Counted from the stretch's first letter, positions 39,546-48,712 are shown. The stretch: 64,000 nt of DNA from Bin76 sp963665765 (GCA_963665765.1 OY762464.1:434001-498000), one strand, 5' to 3'. The notes: a model not told the origin generated them from the sequence alone. A program made the numbers and translations.

Positions 39546-40718
39546 TCAGCCTCCCAGGGGACGGAGAATGGAGCGGGAAATGATGTGGCGCTGGATCTCG
39601 GAAGTGCCGTCCCAGATCCGCTCCACCCGGGCGTCTCTCCACAATCGTTCCAAGGGCAGTTCGCTCATCAGACCCATCCCGCCGAAGATCTGAATGGCTT
39701 CGTCGGTGACCCGGGCGAGCATCTCGGTGGCGGCCAGCTTGGCCATGGCGGCGTCGGCGGAGGTCATCTCCCCCCGGTCGGCCTTCCACGCCGCCCGCAG
39801 GGTGAGCATCTCGGCCGCGGCCAGGGCGGTGGCCATGTCCGCCAGCTTGAACGAGACTCCCTGAAAACGCCCGATCGTTTGCCCGAACTGGGTGCGGCGG
39901 GCCGCCCATTCCGACGCCATCTGCATGGCTCGCTCCGCCCGGCCCAGACAGTTGGCGGCCACCGCCAGACGGGTGCCGGAAAGCCAGGTGTTGGCCACCT
40001 CGAAACCACCGTGCTCCTCCCCCAGAATCCGGGAGACCGGAACGCGGCAGTCATCGAAATTGAGTGTGGCGTTGTTGTATCCGCGATGGGAGACACACCG
40101 GTAGCCCTCCTGCACCTCGAAGCCGGGGGTGCCCACGTCCACCAGGAAGGCGGTGATCTGCCGGGACGCTCGACCCCTCGCCGGGATCTCTTCCCCATCG
40201 GGACCGGTGGCTGCGAAGAGGATCACATAGTCGCAGATGTCCCCGTGGGAGATAAAGTGCTTGACGCCCCGGATCACGTACTCGTCGCCGTCCCGAACCG
40301 CCCGGCACTTCATTCCTCGCAGATCGGAGCCGGCGTCGGGCTCGCTCATGGCCAGAGCCTCCATCCGCTCCCCGGCCACGGTGGGATACAGATACCTGGC
40401 CCGCTGATCCCCCACGCAGGCCAGCAGAATGTTGGAGGGCCGGGCCACCAGATGGTGCAGGGCATAGGAGGTCTTGCCCAACTCCTTTTCCACCAGGGCC
40501 ATGGTGAGGTTGTCCAGACCGGCGCCTCCCACCTCCACCGGCAGGTTGGCGGAGAAAATCCCCGCTTCGATGGCCTTTTTCCTGATGTCCCCCGATAGCT
40601 GTTCGGGCACGTATCCGAGCCTCTCCACCTCTTCCTCATGAGGCACGAGTTCTCGCTCGGTGAACTCCCTGACCGTGGCGACGATCAACTCTTGTTCATC
40701 GGAAAGAGCGAAGTCCAT
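39546..40718 (-). CDS. Acyl-CoA dehydrogenase (CaiA/butyrobetainyl-CoA dehydrogenase candidate)
   Basis: A 390-residue FAD enzyme: MDFALSDEQELIVATVREFT, ALAMSEPDAGSDLRGMKCRA, GVKHFISHGDICDYVILFA, RRTQFGQTIGRFQGVSFKLA, and IFGGMGLMSELPLERLWRDA. Where the medium-chain enzyme has its catalytic Glu (YEGT), this protein reads IWDGTSEIQ, with Asp. Between the carnitine dehydrogenase fusion and the CoA ligase, it probably oxidises gamma-butyrobetainyl-CoA or reduces crotonobetainyl-CoA. It would need an ETF, and one is encoded at 58564-60296. Substrate inferred from context. Confidence 0.85.
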   Translation of the reverse strand: MDFALSDEQELIVATVREFTERELVPHEEEVERLGYVPEQLSGDIRKKAIEAGIFSANLPVEVGGAGLDNLTMALVEKELGKTSYALHHLVARPSNILLACVGDQRARYLYPTVAGERMEALAMSEPDAGSDLRGMKCRAVRDGDEYVIRGVKHFISHGDICDYVILFAATGPDGEEIPARGRASRQITAFLVDVGTPGFEVQEGYRCVSHRGYNNATLNFDDCRVPVSRILGEEHGGFEVANTWLSGTRLAVAANCLGRAERAMQMASEWAARRTQFGQTIGRFQGVSFKLADMATALAAAEMLTLRAAWKADRGEMTSADAAMAKLAATEMLARVTDEAIQIFGGMGLMSELPLERLWRDARVERIWDGTSEIQRHIISRSILRPLGG

Positions 40719-40733
40719 TCGATGTCCTCTCGG

Positions 40734-42254
40734 TTACTTACGCCCGCCCAGGCTCATCCGGGCGCCTACCTCCGGGGGAACGGGCATACTGCGGTGAGCA
40801 TGGGCGATCGCCCCCAATGCCCGGGCCGGATCGGGCAGGATGGGGGCGGTCGCCCCGGCCCGGGTGTCAACATGAACCAGCATCTGCTCGGTGGAGGACA
40901 GCTGATTTCCCTGCCGGTCGACCATGGTGTGGAAGATGTGAAGGCGCTTTCGGTCCACACCCAGTATTCGGGTGGTGAAATGAAGATCCTGGTGCACTGC
41001 CGCCTCCCTCCGATAGTGGATGTGAGTCTCCACCGTGTAGAAAGAGTGGCCGTCCGCCCGATACTGCTCATTGATCCCCACATAACGGAACAACGCGTCG
41101 GAGGCCCACCCGAAAGCGGTCAAGTAGGCGCTTTCCGTCATGTGCCCGTTGTAGTCAACCCAGTCCGGCTCAACCTGGCAGTGATACAACTCCAGGGGCG
41201 CCGGCGCCTCGGTATCCGGACCGAAAGTCCGAGCCCGAGCCGATAGCCTGATCGCCTCCCGCACGGCCATCACCTGCCCGGCTCCCAGGTTGTGCGGCCT
41301 CAGCGCCCGCATCACCGAGATCAGATACTCGTCTCTCAGCTGCTCCAGTTCGGCCACTCTCCTTCCCCCCGCCTGCCGCTCCACTCCCGACACCACCTCT
41401 TCGATCAGTCGATCGGTCAGAGGCGGCGCCTTTAGTTTGGTCCAGGGAAGTTGGAGAGCCGGACCGAAATGCTCCAACATGTGCCTCATCCCACCCTCTC
41501 CTCCCGCCAGATGGAAGGTGAGCATGGTCCCCATCGCCGCCCAGCGCAGACCCGGACCATAGATGATGGCTTGATCCAGTTCTTCGGTGGTGGCGATCCC
41601 GTCATTCACCAGCCACAGCGCCTCTCTCCACAGAGCTTCCTGCAGGCGATCGGAAAGGTACCCCTCCACCTCGTTGCGCACCACCAGGGGGTGCATCCCC
41701 AGATCCCGGTAGATAGCCTCAGCCGTGTCCAGGGCCGCGGCGGCGGTCAGGCGGCCGCCACACAGCTCGACCAGCGGCAGCAAGTACACCGGGTTGAAGG
41801 GATGAGCCACCAGATAGCGGCCCGGATGGCGGAGCCCCTCCTGCAGGCGACTGGGCAGAAGCCCCGAGGAGCTGGAGCAGATCAGCACCTCGGCGGGCGC
41901 CGCCGCGTCGATCCGGGCGGCCACTTTCCTCTTCAGGTCTTCCCGCTCGGGAACCGACTCCACCACCAGATCTGCCCGGGCCGCCACCTCTTCGATGGTG
42001 GGGACGAAATGCGCACGGTCGGGGCGAGCGTCGGGATATAGACCCAAGGCCAGGGCGGCGGGCCACGCTCGCTCCACAAATGAAGAAAGACCCGACGCCC
42101 CGTCAGGGTCGGGATCGGTGAACACCACCTTCCAACCCCGAGCCAGTGCCCGGACCGCCCAACCCCGCCCGATGACCCCGGCGCCCACCAGCCCCATAAC
42201 CCCCACTTGGGAACGAAAACGGGCGCTTCGGCCTTCCGGGTTCGTCATGGTCAC
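40734..42254 (-). CDS. L-carnitine dehydrogenase fused to betainyl-CoA thioesterase
   Basis: A 506-residue fusion. The first part is a 3-hydroxyacyl-CoA-dehydrogenase-type NAD enzyme: GLVGAGVIGRGWAVRALARG (GxGxxG at 24-29), SSSSGLLPSRLQ, and VAHPFNPVYLLPLVELCGG, which are features of L-carnitine 3-dehydrogenases. From about residue 350 a hot-dog thioesterase follows, with VDYNGHMTESAY (Asp367) and SFYTVETHIHYRREA. The same fusion is known in carnitine degraders, where it oxidises carnitine to dehydrocarnitine and hydrolyses betainyl-CoA to glycine betaine. GTG at 42254 or ATG at 42248 is the start. It lies 39 bases downstream of the BKACE gene, whose product supplies the thioesterase substrate. 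Confidence 0.88.
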   Translation of the reverse strand: MTMTNPEGRSARFRSQVGVMGLVGAGVIGRGWAVRALARGWKVVFTDPDPDGASGLSSFVERAWPAALALGLYPDARPDRAHFVPTIEEVAARADLVVESVPEREDLKRKVAARIDAAAPAEVLICSSSSGLLPSRLQEGLRHPGRYLVAHPFNPVYLLPLVELCGGRLTAAAALDTAEAIYRDLGMHPLVVRNEVEGYLSDRLQEALWREALWLVNDGIATTEELDQAIIYGPGLRWAAMGTMLTFHLAGGEGGMRHMLEHFGPALQLPWTKLKAPPLTDRLIEEVVSGVERQAGGRRVAELEQLRDEYLISVMRALRPHNLGAGQVMAVREAIRLSARARTFGPDTEAPAPLELYHCQVEPDWVDYNGHMTESAYLTAFGWASDALFRYVGINEQYRADGHSFYTVETHIHYRREAAVHQDLHFTTRILGVDRKRLHIFHTMVDRQGNQLSSTEQMLVHVDTRAGATAPILPDPARALGAIAHAHRSMPVPPEVGARMSLGGRK

Positions 42255-42293
42255 CGGCTCAATCGCCGGCGATGCTCGTCGGGGGATGGGCGA

Positions 42294-43232
42294 TCAGAAC
42301 GCCACATTGTGAAGACCCTTGAGATCCAGTATCTCCCGGGCCTCCGCGGAGGTGGCTGTCCGGCGGGACAACTCGTCGAGGATGCGTACAATCTTGGCGA
42401 CCTGTTCGGCGTTGTTGTCCGCCAGCCGTCCCCGTCGAAGGTAGATCCCGTCTTCCAAACCCACCCGAACATGACCCCCCAGCACCGCCCCGGCGGTGAC
42501 GATGTCGAACTGGAAACGACCTCCTCCCAGAACCGACCATTGGATGTCGGTTCCGAACAAACGGTCGGCGGTCTGTTTCATGGCCACCACGTTTTCGATG
42601 TCAGGACCGATGCCTCCCAGGGTTCCCACCACGAACTGCATGAAGATGGGGGGCTTGACCAGACCCTGATCCGCGTAGTACGCCAAGGTGTACAGATGGC
42701 CCAAGTCATAGGCCTCGAATTCGAACCGGCAACCGGTTTCTTCGGTTAATTCCGTCAGCATGTACTCGATGTCGGAGAAGCGGTTCACGAACGGTTCATG
42801 ACGGGTGGACTCCAGATAAGGTTCCTCCCAGTCGTGCTTCCACCGCCCCTCGTAGCGGGGAATCATCTGGAACAGCCCGTAGTTCATGGTCCCCAGGTTG
42901 CAGGTGGCCAATTCCGGCTGAAGCGCCTTGATCACCGCCAACCTCTCCTCGATGGTTTGCCCGGTGGCCCCTCCGGTGGTGATGCTGATCACCGCGTCGC
43001 ATTGCTCCTTGATGCCCGCGCAGTACTCCCGGAACAACCCCACATCAGCGCTGGGACGGCCATGGCGAGGGTCCCGGGCGTGAATGTGGATCACGGCCGC
43101 TCCCTCCGTATGCGCCTCTATCGACTGGGCCACCATCTCTTCGGGGGTCACCGGCAACCCGATGTTCATGGTGGGAGTGTGAGAACTCCCTGTCACCGCG
43201 CAGGTGAGTATCACTTTGCTGTGTATAGCCAT
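42294..43232 (-). CDS. BKACE-family 3-dehydrocarnitine cleavage enzyme (CdhC-like)
   Basis: A 312-residue TIM-barrel zinc enzyme of the beta-keto acid cleavage family. It has the zinc motif AAVIHIHARDP (His49, His51), SITTGGATGQTIEERLAV, CNLGTMNYGLFQMIPRYEGR, and GLEDGIYL with the zinc-side Glu260. The reaction is beta-keto acid plus acetyl-CoA to acetoacetate plus acyl-CoA. Next to a carnitine dehydrogenase-thioesterase fusion, the natural substrate is 3-dehydrocarnitine, yielding acetoacetate and betainyl-CoA. It is the first gene of the operon, with GAGGAG upstream of the ATG. Family certain; substrate from context. Confidence 0.88.
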   Translation of the reverse strand: MAIHSKVILTCAVTGSSHTPTMNIGLPVTPEEMVAQSIEAHTEGAAVIHIHARDPRHGRPSADVGLFREYCAGIKEQCDAVISITTGGATGQTIEERLAVIKALQPELATCNLGTMNYGLFQMIPRYEGRWKHDWEEPYLESTRHEPFVNRFSDIEYMLTELTEETGCRFEFEAYDLGHLYTLAYYADQGLVKPPIFMQFVVGTLGGIGPDIENVVAMKQTADRLFGTDIQWSVLGGGRFQFDIVTAGAVLGGHVRVGLEDGIYLRRGRLADNNAEQVAKIVRILDELSRRTATSAEAREILDLKGLHNVAF

Positions 43233-43247
43233 TTTCCGACTCTCCTC

Positions 43248-43266
43248 AGCCGATCCCCGATCGGCT
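43248..43266. promoter_or_regulatory. Perfect hairpin in the leader of the carnitine operon
   Basis: AGCCGAT and ATCGGCT pair around a five-base loop, 15 bases upstream of the cdhC-like start and directly in front of its ribosome-binding site. It could be an operator or a leader structure masking translation. On the + strand it is followed by TTAGGTTTTA, so a terminator-like reading is also possible, but no + strand gene ends here. Confidence 0.4.
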
Positions 43267-43381
43267 TTAGGTTTTACGAATTCCCGATTTTAGTGCAAAG
43301 GCTCTTCGATGGGACGTTGGAGTGGCATATCAAGCAAATGTGAGTGACCTCCATAATCGGGGTGGTTCACTTGCAGTTCGG

Positions 43382-45559
43382 TCAGTTGTTGGTGATGGTG
43401 GAGGTGCCGGTGGGCAGGTTGGTTTGTCCCTGGGAGTTATCGCCCCAGCAGGTGACAGTTCCAGCGGTGCGAATCGCGCAGGCGTGGACCCGCCCGGCGG
43501 CAATAGTGGTGAACTTTCCGGTCGGGGGGTAAAGGTATCCATGATCAAAATACAAATAAGGGCGGACATCTAAGACTCCCCAGCAGGTGATGGTTTGGTC
43601 GGAGAGGATCGCGCATGAGTGGGCCCATCCGCTTGCGACGGCGGTGACTTGTCCTGTTGGAGGGTCTGTTGGAAAGTCGGGCAACCCAACTGGCGGGTCG
43701 TTTATTCCCCAGCAAGCGACGGTTTGGTTGGAGCGGATCGCACATGAGTGAACTTCGCCCGCCGCAACGGCGATGAACCGACCCGCCGGAGGATCAGTCT
43801 GCCCAAAATCATACCTACCCTCGGCGCCCCAACAAACGATGGTGTAATCGGCACGAATCGCACATGAGTGAACACCGCCCGCCGCGACCGAGATGAACCG
43901 ACCCGCCGGAGGATCAGCCTGCCCATAATCACGATCCCCCTCGGCGCCCCAACAAACGATGGATTGGTCGGGGCGAATTGTGCAGTTGTGCCGACCGCCC
44001 GCTGCGACGGCGATGAACCGACCCGCCGGAGGATCAGCCTGCCCCTGATTGTAAAACTCGTCTTCGACTTCGGCGCCCCAACAAACGATGGTGTAATCGG
44101 CACGAATCGCACATGAGTGAACATCGCCCGCCGCGACCGAGATGAACCGACCCGCCGGAGGATCAGCCTGCCCATAATCACGATCCCCCTCGGCGCCCCA
44201 ACAAACGATGGATTGGTCGGCCAGAAGCCCACACGTGTGAAAGCCTCCGGCGGATAACGCAACAGGCCTCGTCTGATACTCTTCCGAAGAGCCGATGTAA
44301 CCATCGTTCAAGGCGCCAAACGTTATCCCCGAGGCCAAGGATGTGGGCAAACCAGCCATCCCACCATCAACCAGACCGTCTCCTATCCCCGAATCGGGGT
44401 TGTCAGGACTAGTAGTAGTGGTAGTGGTTGTTGGTTCCGGGAGGGTAGTGGTCGTGGTATCGGTATCTTTGGGCTGATCCGGCCCTTCATCATCTGGCAT
44501 GGGCACGACGGGGTCAGTGGTATCAGGGTTGTCTTCCTCGTCATCGACCTTCCCGGGCGGATGTTCAGGATCGTCACCACCAGGCACGGGTGGCGGTTTC
44601 GCAGGCGCGTCGGTTTCATACACGATTCCAACTCCCGGTCCTTCATAATAGGGACGAAGCAAATTGGCGTCGGTGATCAGCATGGGCAGATCATCACCGA
44701 CCCCGATCCTCCCCTCGGTTGCTTCGGCCCGCCTGACCGCCGCCGCCGCAATAACCTTCTCGAACCTGTCAAGCGGCACCTCCAACAAAGCCAACTCTTC
44801 GGGAGTTAGGTCGCGGCGGGTGTAATCCTCAGGCCCGGTAGGATCGATCACTCCATCTCTTTCCAGCGCTTCCTTGAAAGGTGCCACCACGGTGACAATA
44901 TCATTGGCACGTTGCACATCCCAATATTCTATCACACTCCATGCTTCCACAGCAGTAGTCGAAGAAGGAGCAAGAAACATTACTTTTTCTTTTCCTTCAA
45001 AGGCGATGGCGACCTCGGTGCCTAAATCTTCCATCCAATCGAGGGAATCGCCTGGGCCATATAGAATAGGTTCTCCATGGGATTCCATGGTTAGTTTGGA
45101 AGGTCCGGTTCCTATCAAATAATCGTTGACTCTGGCATCAGTAAAACACAATACAGCACGGTGTTCGCTGGGCAGAGAAAAATCTGCAAACGCCGGAAAG
45201 TGGCGTTCATAAAGACCGCAACGCGTCGTGTTGGGCAAGAATGTGGCTCGTATCACCAAGTGCGGAGTGAAAAGGTCCTGCCAATCAGGATACAAGTCCC
45301 AATAATTGGGGATTTCTCTGTGAACAACAGAAGCGGCAGATGAACCAAGATTAGGGATCCGACCAGGCCTGCAAGGATCTTGAGATGATCCTGGTACTGC
45401 TTGGCAGGGTGGTATTACTGTTTCCAGATACTCTAAAGGCACATCCTCTTCCAGATACTCTAAAGGCACATCCTCGACTGGATCAGCGGTATTGCAAGCT
45501 CCAACCACAAGCCCCAAGACCATAACACAGAAAACCAGAAGCATTTTAGGTTTGTTCAT
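43382..45559 (-). CDS. Exported lipoprotein with RCC1-like beta-propeller repeats
   Basis: A 725-residue protein. The signal peptide ends at the lipobox LVVGAC (Cys22). A nine-residue direct repeat (EDVPLEYLE twice) follows, then a 300-residue unique region, a Pro/Asp/Thr linker with T5-T7 runs at about 360-400, and about seven RCC1-like blades. Each blade is 40-43 residues with the pattern RFIxVAAGxxHSCAIRxDxTIVCWGAE, where the two cysteines probably form a disulfide. The propeller would be a surface-exposed binding module. The gene is noticeably AT-richer than neighbours in its first half. It follows the metalloprotease gene after 19 bases, so the two are likely co-expressed. Confidence 0.82.
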   Translation of the reverse strand: MNKPKMLLVFCVMVLGLVVGACNTADPVEDVPLEYLEEDVPLEYLETVIPPCQAVPGSSQDPCRPGRIPNLGSSAASVVHREIPNYWDLYPDWQDLFTPHLVIRATFLPNTTRCGLYERHFPAFADFSLPSEHRAVLCFTDARVNDYLIGTGPSKLTMESHGEPILYGPGDSLDWMEDLGTEVAIAFEGKEKVMFLAPSSTTAVEAWSVIEYWDVQRANDIVTVVAPFKEALERDGVIDPTGPEDYTRRDLTPEELALLEVPLDRFEKVIAAAAVRRAEATEGRIGVGDDLPMLITDANLLRPYYEGPGVGIVYETDAPAKPPPVPGGDDPEHPPGKVDDEEDNPDTTDPVVPMPDDEGPDQPKDTDTTTTTLPEPTTTTTTTSPDNPDSGIGDGLVDGGMAGLPTSLASGITFGALNDGYIGSSEEYQTRPVALSAGGFHTCGLLADQSIVCWGAEGDRDYGQADPPAGRFISVAAGDVHSCAIRADYTIVCWGAEVEDEFYNQGQADPPAGRFIAVAAGGRHNCTIRPDQSIVCWGAEGDRDYGQADPPAGRFISVAAGGVHSCAIRADYTIVCWGAEGRYDFGQTDPPAGRFIAVAAGEVHSCAIRSNQTVACWGINDPPVGLPDFPTDPPTGQVTAVASGWAHSCAILSDQTITCWGVLDVRPYLYFDHGYLYPPTGKFTTIAAGRVHACAIRTAGTVTCWGDNSQGQTNLPTGTSTITNN
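43745..44260 (-). repeat. Near-identical 120-129 bp tandem repeats inside the RCC1-like gene
   Basis: The block GATGAACCGACCCGCCGGAG recurs at 43772, 43892, 44012 and 44141, giving periods of 120, 120 and 129 bases. Copies are almost identical at DNA level, more than protein function requires, which suggests recent duplication or gene conversion of propeller blades. Confidence 0.85.
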
Positions 45560-45578
45560 TAGATCACCACACTTTGGG

Positions 45579-48500
45579 TCAGCGAGATTGATATAGTGCC
45601 TTTATGGCTACAATATCCCGAGGTTGAGGATTACACAGATCTGTGGGCATTGGACTTACCATTATTGACTCCGTAGCCGCATGACCTAACCCTAAGGCAT
45701 GACCGGCTTCATGAACGACAACTTGATACAGCGAAGAGCAGCCAGGGTTAACGTTGTCAGTCAAAGTATTGCTTAACAATATTCTGGCGTCGGTTCGTTC
45801 GCCATTCCTAGGTGTCCGAATGGCGCATCCAATGGCATCTGGATTTTTGCACACCTTTTCGACTTCGCTCAATTCTGTAATATAGACGGCATTGGCCATA
45901 GTATCGTCTTTATCCACATCATCATCATCATCGGTATCACAGTCTGCGTTGACATGCTTCACCGTGACCAGATCATCTGTTACAGTTTGCCAAAGTGCCA
46001 TTCCTGCTTTGATCTCCTTCTCCCACTCGATATCAGTATTGGGAACAGTACTTGAACAAAAGTTATACGTATAACGGTTATTGGACCAATAACCGTTTAG
46101 CGGTACCGAAGCAATATAATTAGGCACAACCAAGGCATCCTTGGTGGGGTAAACATATACGTACCTTGGTTCAGAAACATAGCCGTCCAGTTTGGTTTGG
46201 ACTCTGATTCTGTATAATGTCTTGAGTTGCAGGTTGAAGAAAACAGTCTTGGTGGTGGTAACACCAGGAGTCTTTGACCACCCGGCGCCTCGACAGATTC
46301 GTGGATAAACACAAACAGTTTGGTATTGGACTTGATAGCGGGTGGCGTTGGCTACGGGCTTCCAGGTAACTTCCGCTTGGCCGGTGGCGCCACCGCTGTC
46401 ACCATCGGCTGTGACACCGGTGGGAGGCCCGATGTCGAGCCATTCAACTTGTAATGCGAAGCCGCCCGTCGTGGGACCGCCTGGTTGATCCACACTGATC
46501 TCCAATGTATGGGGCCCTTGGAAGGGTATCAGGGCCTTGACTATCCGGGCGCTGTACCATGCTGCACCATCGCCTCTGCTTTGTTTCACCGCATTCTCGG
46601 TTGCGACCACGATAGACCGAGGGCCTCTCGCCAGGGTGACCACAAAGTCCACCGACGAGGTCACCGCCAAAGCAACCGGATAATCCGCAACTGACTTCTT
46701 GTCTAGGCTCAAACGATATCTCTTGGCGCTCAACTTGCCGGGCTGGTTTCGGTGTTTGGCGGTGCAGTCCTTCAACCAATTGTCGACTCTCCGGGTGTTG
46801 CTATCCACGGGCAGATCCACCGTGCAAGCAGGGTCAGCAACCGGTACGGTGACGGATGCCCATCGCGACCAACCCTCACTTAATAATACTCGGACGAACA
46901 AAGCAACCGAATTAACGTGATGACACTGATCAGGCATTTCACCAGTGGTCACATCCCAAGTTGTGGCTGTGGTAGGAGAAGGGTCTTCCGAGGGAATCGA
47001 CTCAGAATCGTCAATGGTCCGGGCACTCCGCACGGGGTTGCCGTCTCGGTTGTAGCATGAGAAGTAGAATTCCCACTGTGTGATCACTTTCTGGTGGGTC
47101 ACTACGGCAGTGATCAGCACTGTTTGATCGTAGGGAATTCGATTATTAGTGCCGTGTGACAGTCCGGACAGGGTCGGCGCGGTGGGTGATAGCTCAACTC
47201 GGATACGGGCAGCCACCCAGTCAGACCAATCGGCGCCAGCAGCCCGGATTCGCACATACAGCAGCACTGCATTGGCGCGGGGTCGGCTGAAACATTGGTG
47301 GTTGCCTCCTCCGGTGGTCACACTCCACGTCGCCACTCCACTGGTCAGACCCGAGTTAGGACTGGCGGGCCAACTGTTCTCCGTAGCAGACGTGTAGCGC
47401 TCCCCGGAGGCGTCGTAGCACACGTACCGGCGCTCCCATTCTGTGAACTGTTGCGACGAGGTGACGGTCACCGAAACATCAGTAGCCGTGTTGTAGCCGA
47501 TCAGTTCGGGGGATGGGTTGCCCAAAGTAGGGGCAGGGTGAATCGAACCCGGTGGATCTTTGATCTCACCGGTCACATCACCCCAGGGTGACCATTCTCC
47601 ACTGTCGGCATGAACCCGAACAAAGAACACCACCGAACCCTCATAGCACTCGTCAGGTCCGCTGCCGGTCACCACCTGCCAAGTGTTCAATACTCTCCAA
47701 TTCTGAGAATTGTTCAGAACAGACGGCACCACCGCCACGCGTTCGGTATCGGAAACAAAGGGATCATCACTGGTCTGGGTCGAGCAACTGTGGTAGAACT
47801 CCAACTCGGCGAACTCCTCCCCATAAGACACCAGCAACACCACACCGACCGTCGCCCGATAGGCCAACGCACCAGGATCGCTGAGCTCGGGAGGGGACTT
47901 TGGCATCGTGGGGGAAGTGGTGGTCGTGGTGGTGGTCGTATCAGGAACCGTGGTCGTGGTGGTGGTATCAGGAACCGTGGTGGTCGTGGTGGTGGTCGCA
48001 ACCGTCGTGGTAGTGGTGGTATCAGGAACCGTGGTCGTGGTGGTTGGACCGGTGGGAGCTTGGCAATCGTAGAGATCGGCGCGGAAATTGCCGATCCACC
48101 TCTGACCGGTCCTCGGGCCGTAATTAGTGAGGCCCTGATCGGTGCACTGTTTGTAGGTCTTGCCCGAACCCCAATCCACCGCCCGAGTCGTTGTCGTAGT
48201 AGGGGGTCTCGTAGTAGTCGTAGTCGGCGCTTTGCACCGATACAGGTCTGCATAGAAATTGCCGATCCACCTCTGACCGGTCCTCGGGCCGTAATTAGTG
48301 AGGCCCTGATCGGTGCACTGTTTGTAGGTCTTGCCCGAACCCCAATTCGGCTTCCGAGTCGTTGTCGTAGTAGGGGGTCTCGTAGTAGTCGTAGTCGGCG
48401 CTTTGCACCGATAGAGATCTGCGTAGAAATCGCCGATCCACCTCTGACCGGTCCTCGGGCCGTAATTAGTGAGGCCCTGATCGGTGCACTGTTTGTAGGT

Positions 48501-48632
48501 CTTGCCTGAACCCCAGTTGTGATTGGAGGCGGAAGCCAACCTCGAACTTCCCAAATAGACCACCGCCAACACTCCCACAATCATCAAAAGCATCCCCGCC
48601 AAACGAAACCAGGATGAAAGCGGCATATCCAC
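45579..48632 (-). CDS. Large exported matrixin-like metalloprotease with N-terminal repeats and Thr-rich linkers
   Basis: A 1017-residue secreted protein. One hydrophobic helix near the N-terminus (about 11-35) is the signal or anchor. Three near-identical modules follow (WGSGKTYKQCTDQGLTNYGP, then RTGQRWIG and a C-terminal Cys), joined by linkers of Thr runs and RPP, then a long Thr/Pro region (TTTTTTVPDTTTTTT). The middle (about 260-800) contains repeated beta-sandwich-like segments, one resembling fibronectin type III (PPTGVTADGDSGGATGQAEV). The C-terminus has the zinc-protease motif VVHEAGHALGLGHAATESIM (HExxHxxGxxH plus the Met-turn), as in matrixins. Surface proteolysis is the likely role. 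The coding sequence is AT-richer than surrounding genes. Confidence 0.83.
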   Translation of the reverse strand: MDMPLSSWFRLAGMLLMIVGVLAVVYLGSSRLASASNHNWGSGKTYKQCTDQGLTNYGPRTGQRWIGDFYADLYRCKAPTTTTTRPPTTTTTRKPNWGSGKTYKQCTDQGLTNYGPRTGQRWIGNFYADLYRCKAPTTTTTRPPTTTTTRAVDWGSGKTYKQCTDQGLTNYGPRTGQRWIGNFRADLYDCQAPTGPTTTTTVPDTTTTTTVATTTTTTTVPDTTTTTTVPDTTTTTTTTSPTMPKSPPELSDPGALAYRATVGVVLLVSYGEEFAELEFYHSCSTQTSDDPFVSDTERVAVVPSVLNNSQNWRVLNTWQVVTGSGPDECYEGSVVFFVRVHADSGEWSPWGDVTGEIKDPPGSIHPAPTLGNPSPELIGYNTATDVSVTVTSSQQFTEWERRYVCYDASGERYTSATENSWPASPNSGLTSGVATWSVTTGGGNHQCFSRPRANAVLLYVRIRAAGADWSDWVAARIRVELSPTAPTLSGLSHGTNNRIPYDQTVLITAVVTHQKVITQWEFYFSCYNRDGNPVRSARTIDDSESIPSEDPSPTTATTWDVTTGEMPDQCHHVNSVALFVRVLLSEGWSRWASVTVPVADPACTVDLPVDSNTRRVDNWLKDCTAKHRNQPGKLSAKRYRLSLDKKSVADYPVALAVTSSVDFVVTLARGPRSIVVATENAVKQSRGDGAAWYSARIVKALIPFQGPHTLEISVDQPGGPTTGGFALQVEWLDIGPPTGVTADGDSGGATGQAEVTWKPVANATRYQVQYQTVCVYPRICRGAGWSKTPGVTTTKTVFFNLQLKTLYRIRVQTKLDGYVSEPRYVYVYPTKDALVVPNYIASVPLNGYWSNNRYTYNFCSSTVPNTDIEWEKEIKAGMALWQTVTDDLVTVKHVNADCDTDDDDDVDKDDTMANAVYITELSEVEKVCKNPDAIGCAIRTPRNGERTDARILLSNTLTDNVNPGCSSLYQVVVHEAGHALGLGHAATESIMVSPMPTDLCNPQPRDIVAIKALYQSR
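48064..48522 (-). repeat. Three 171-bp tandem repeats in the metalloprotease gene
   Basis: GCCGATCCACCTCTGACCGG starts at 48090, 48261 and 48432, an exact 171-base period (57 residues per unit). The conserved part of each unit is almost identical, and the linkers are Thr-rich. The copies could change in number by slippage or recombination. Confidence 0.88.
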
Positions 48633-48712
48633 AGACGGGGAAGGGTAACCAAAGAGCCCGTACCCGCCAATTTCAAGGTTGCGCGGTTAGAGAGGCCGAG
48701 TGCCCGTTGTAA

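Noticed and set aside
43745..44260. Possible CRISPR or other repeat array
   Set aside because: The repeats are in frame, have 120-129 base periods and encode RCC1 blades. There are no unique spacers of constant length. The same applies to the 171-bp repeats at 48064-48522.
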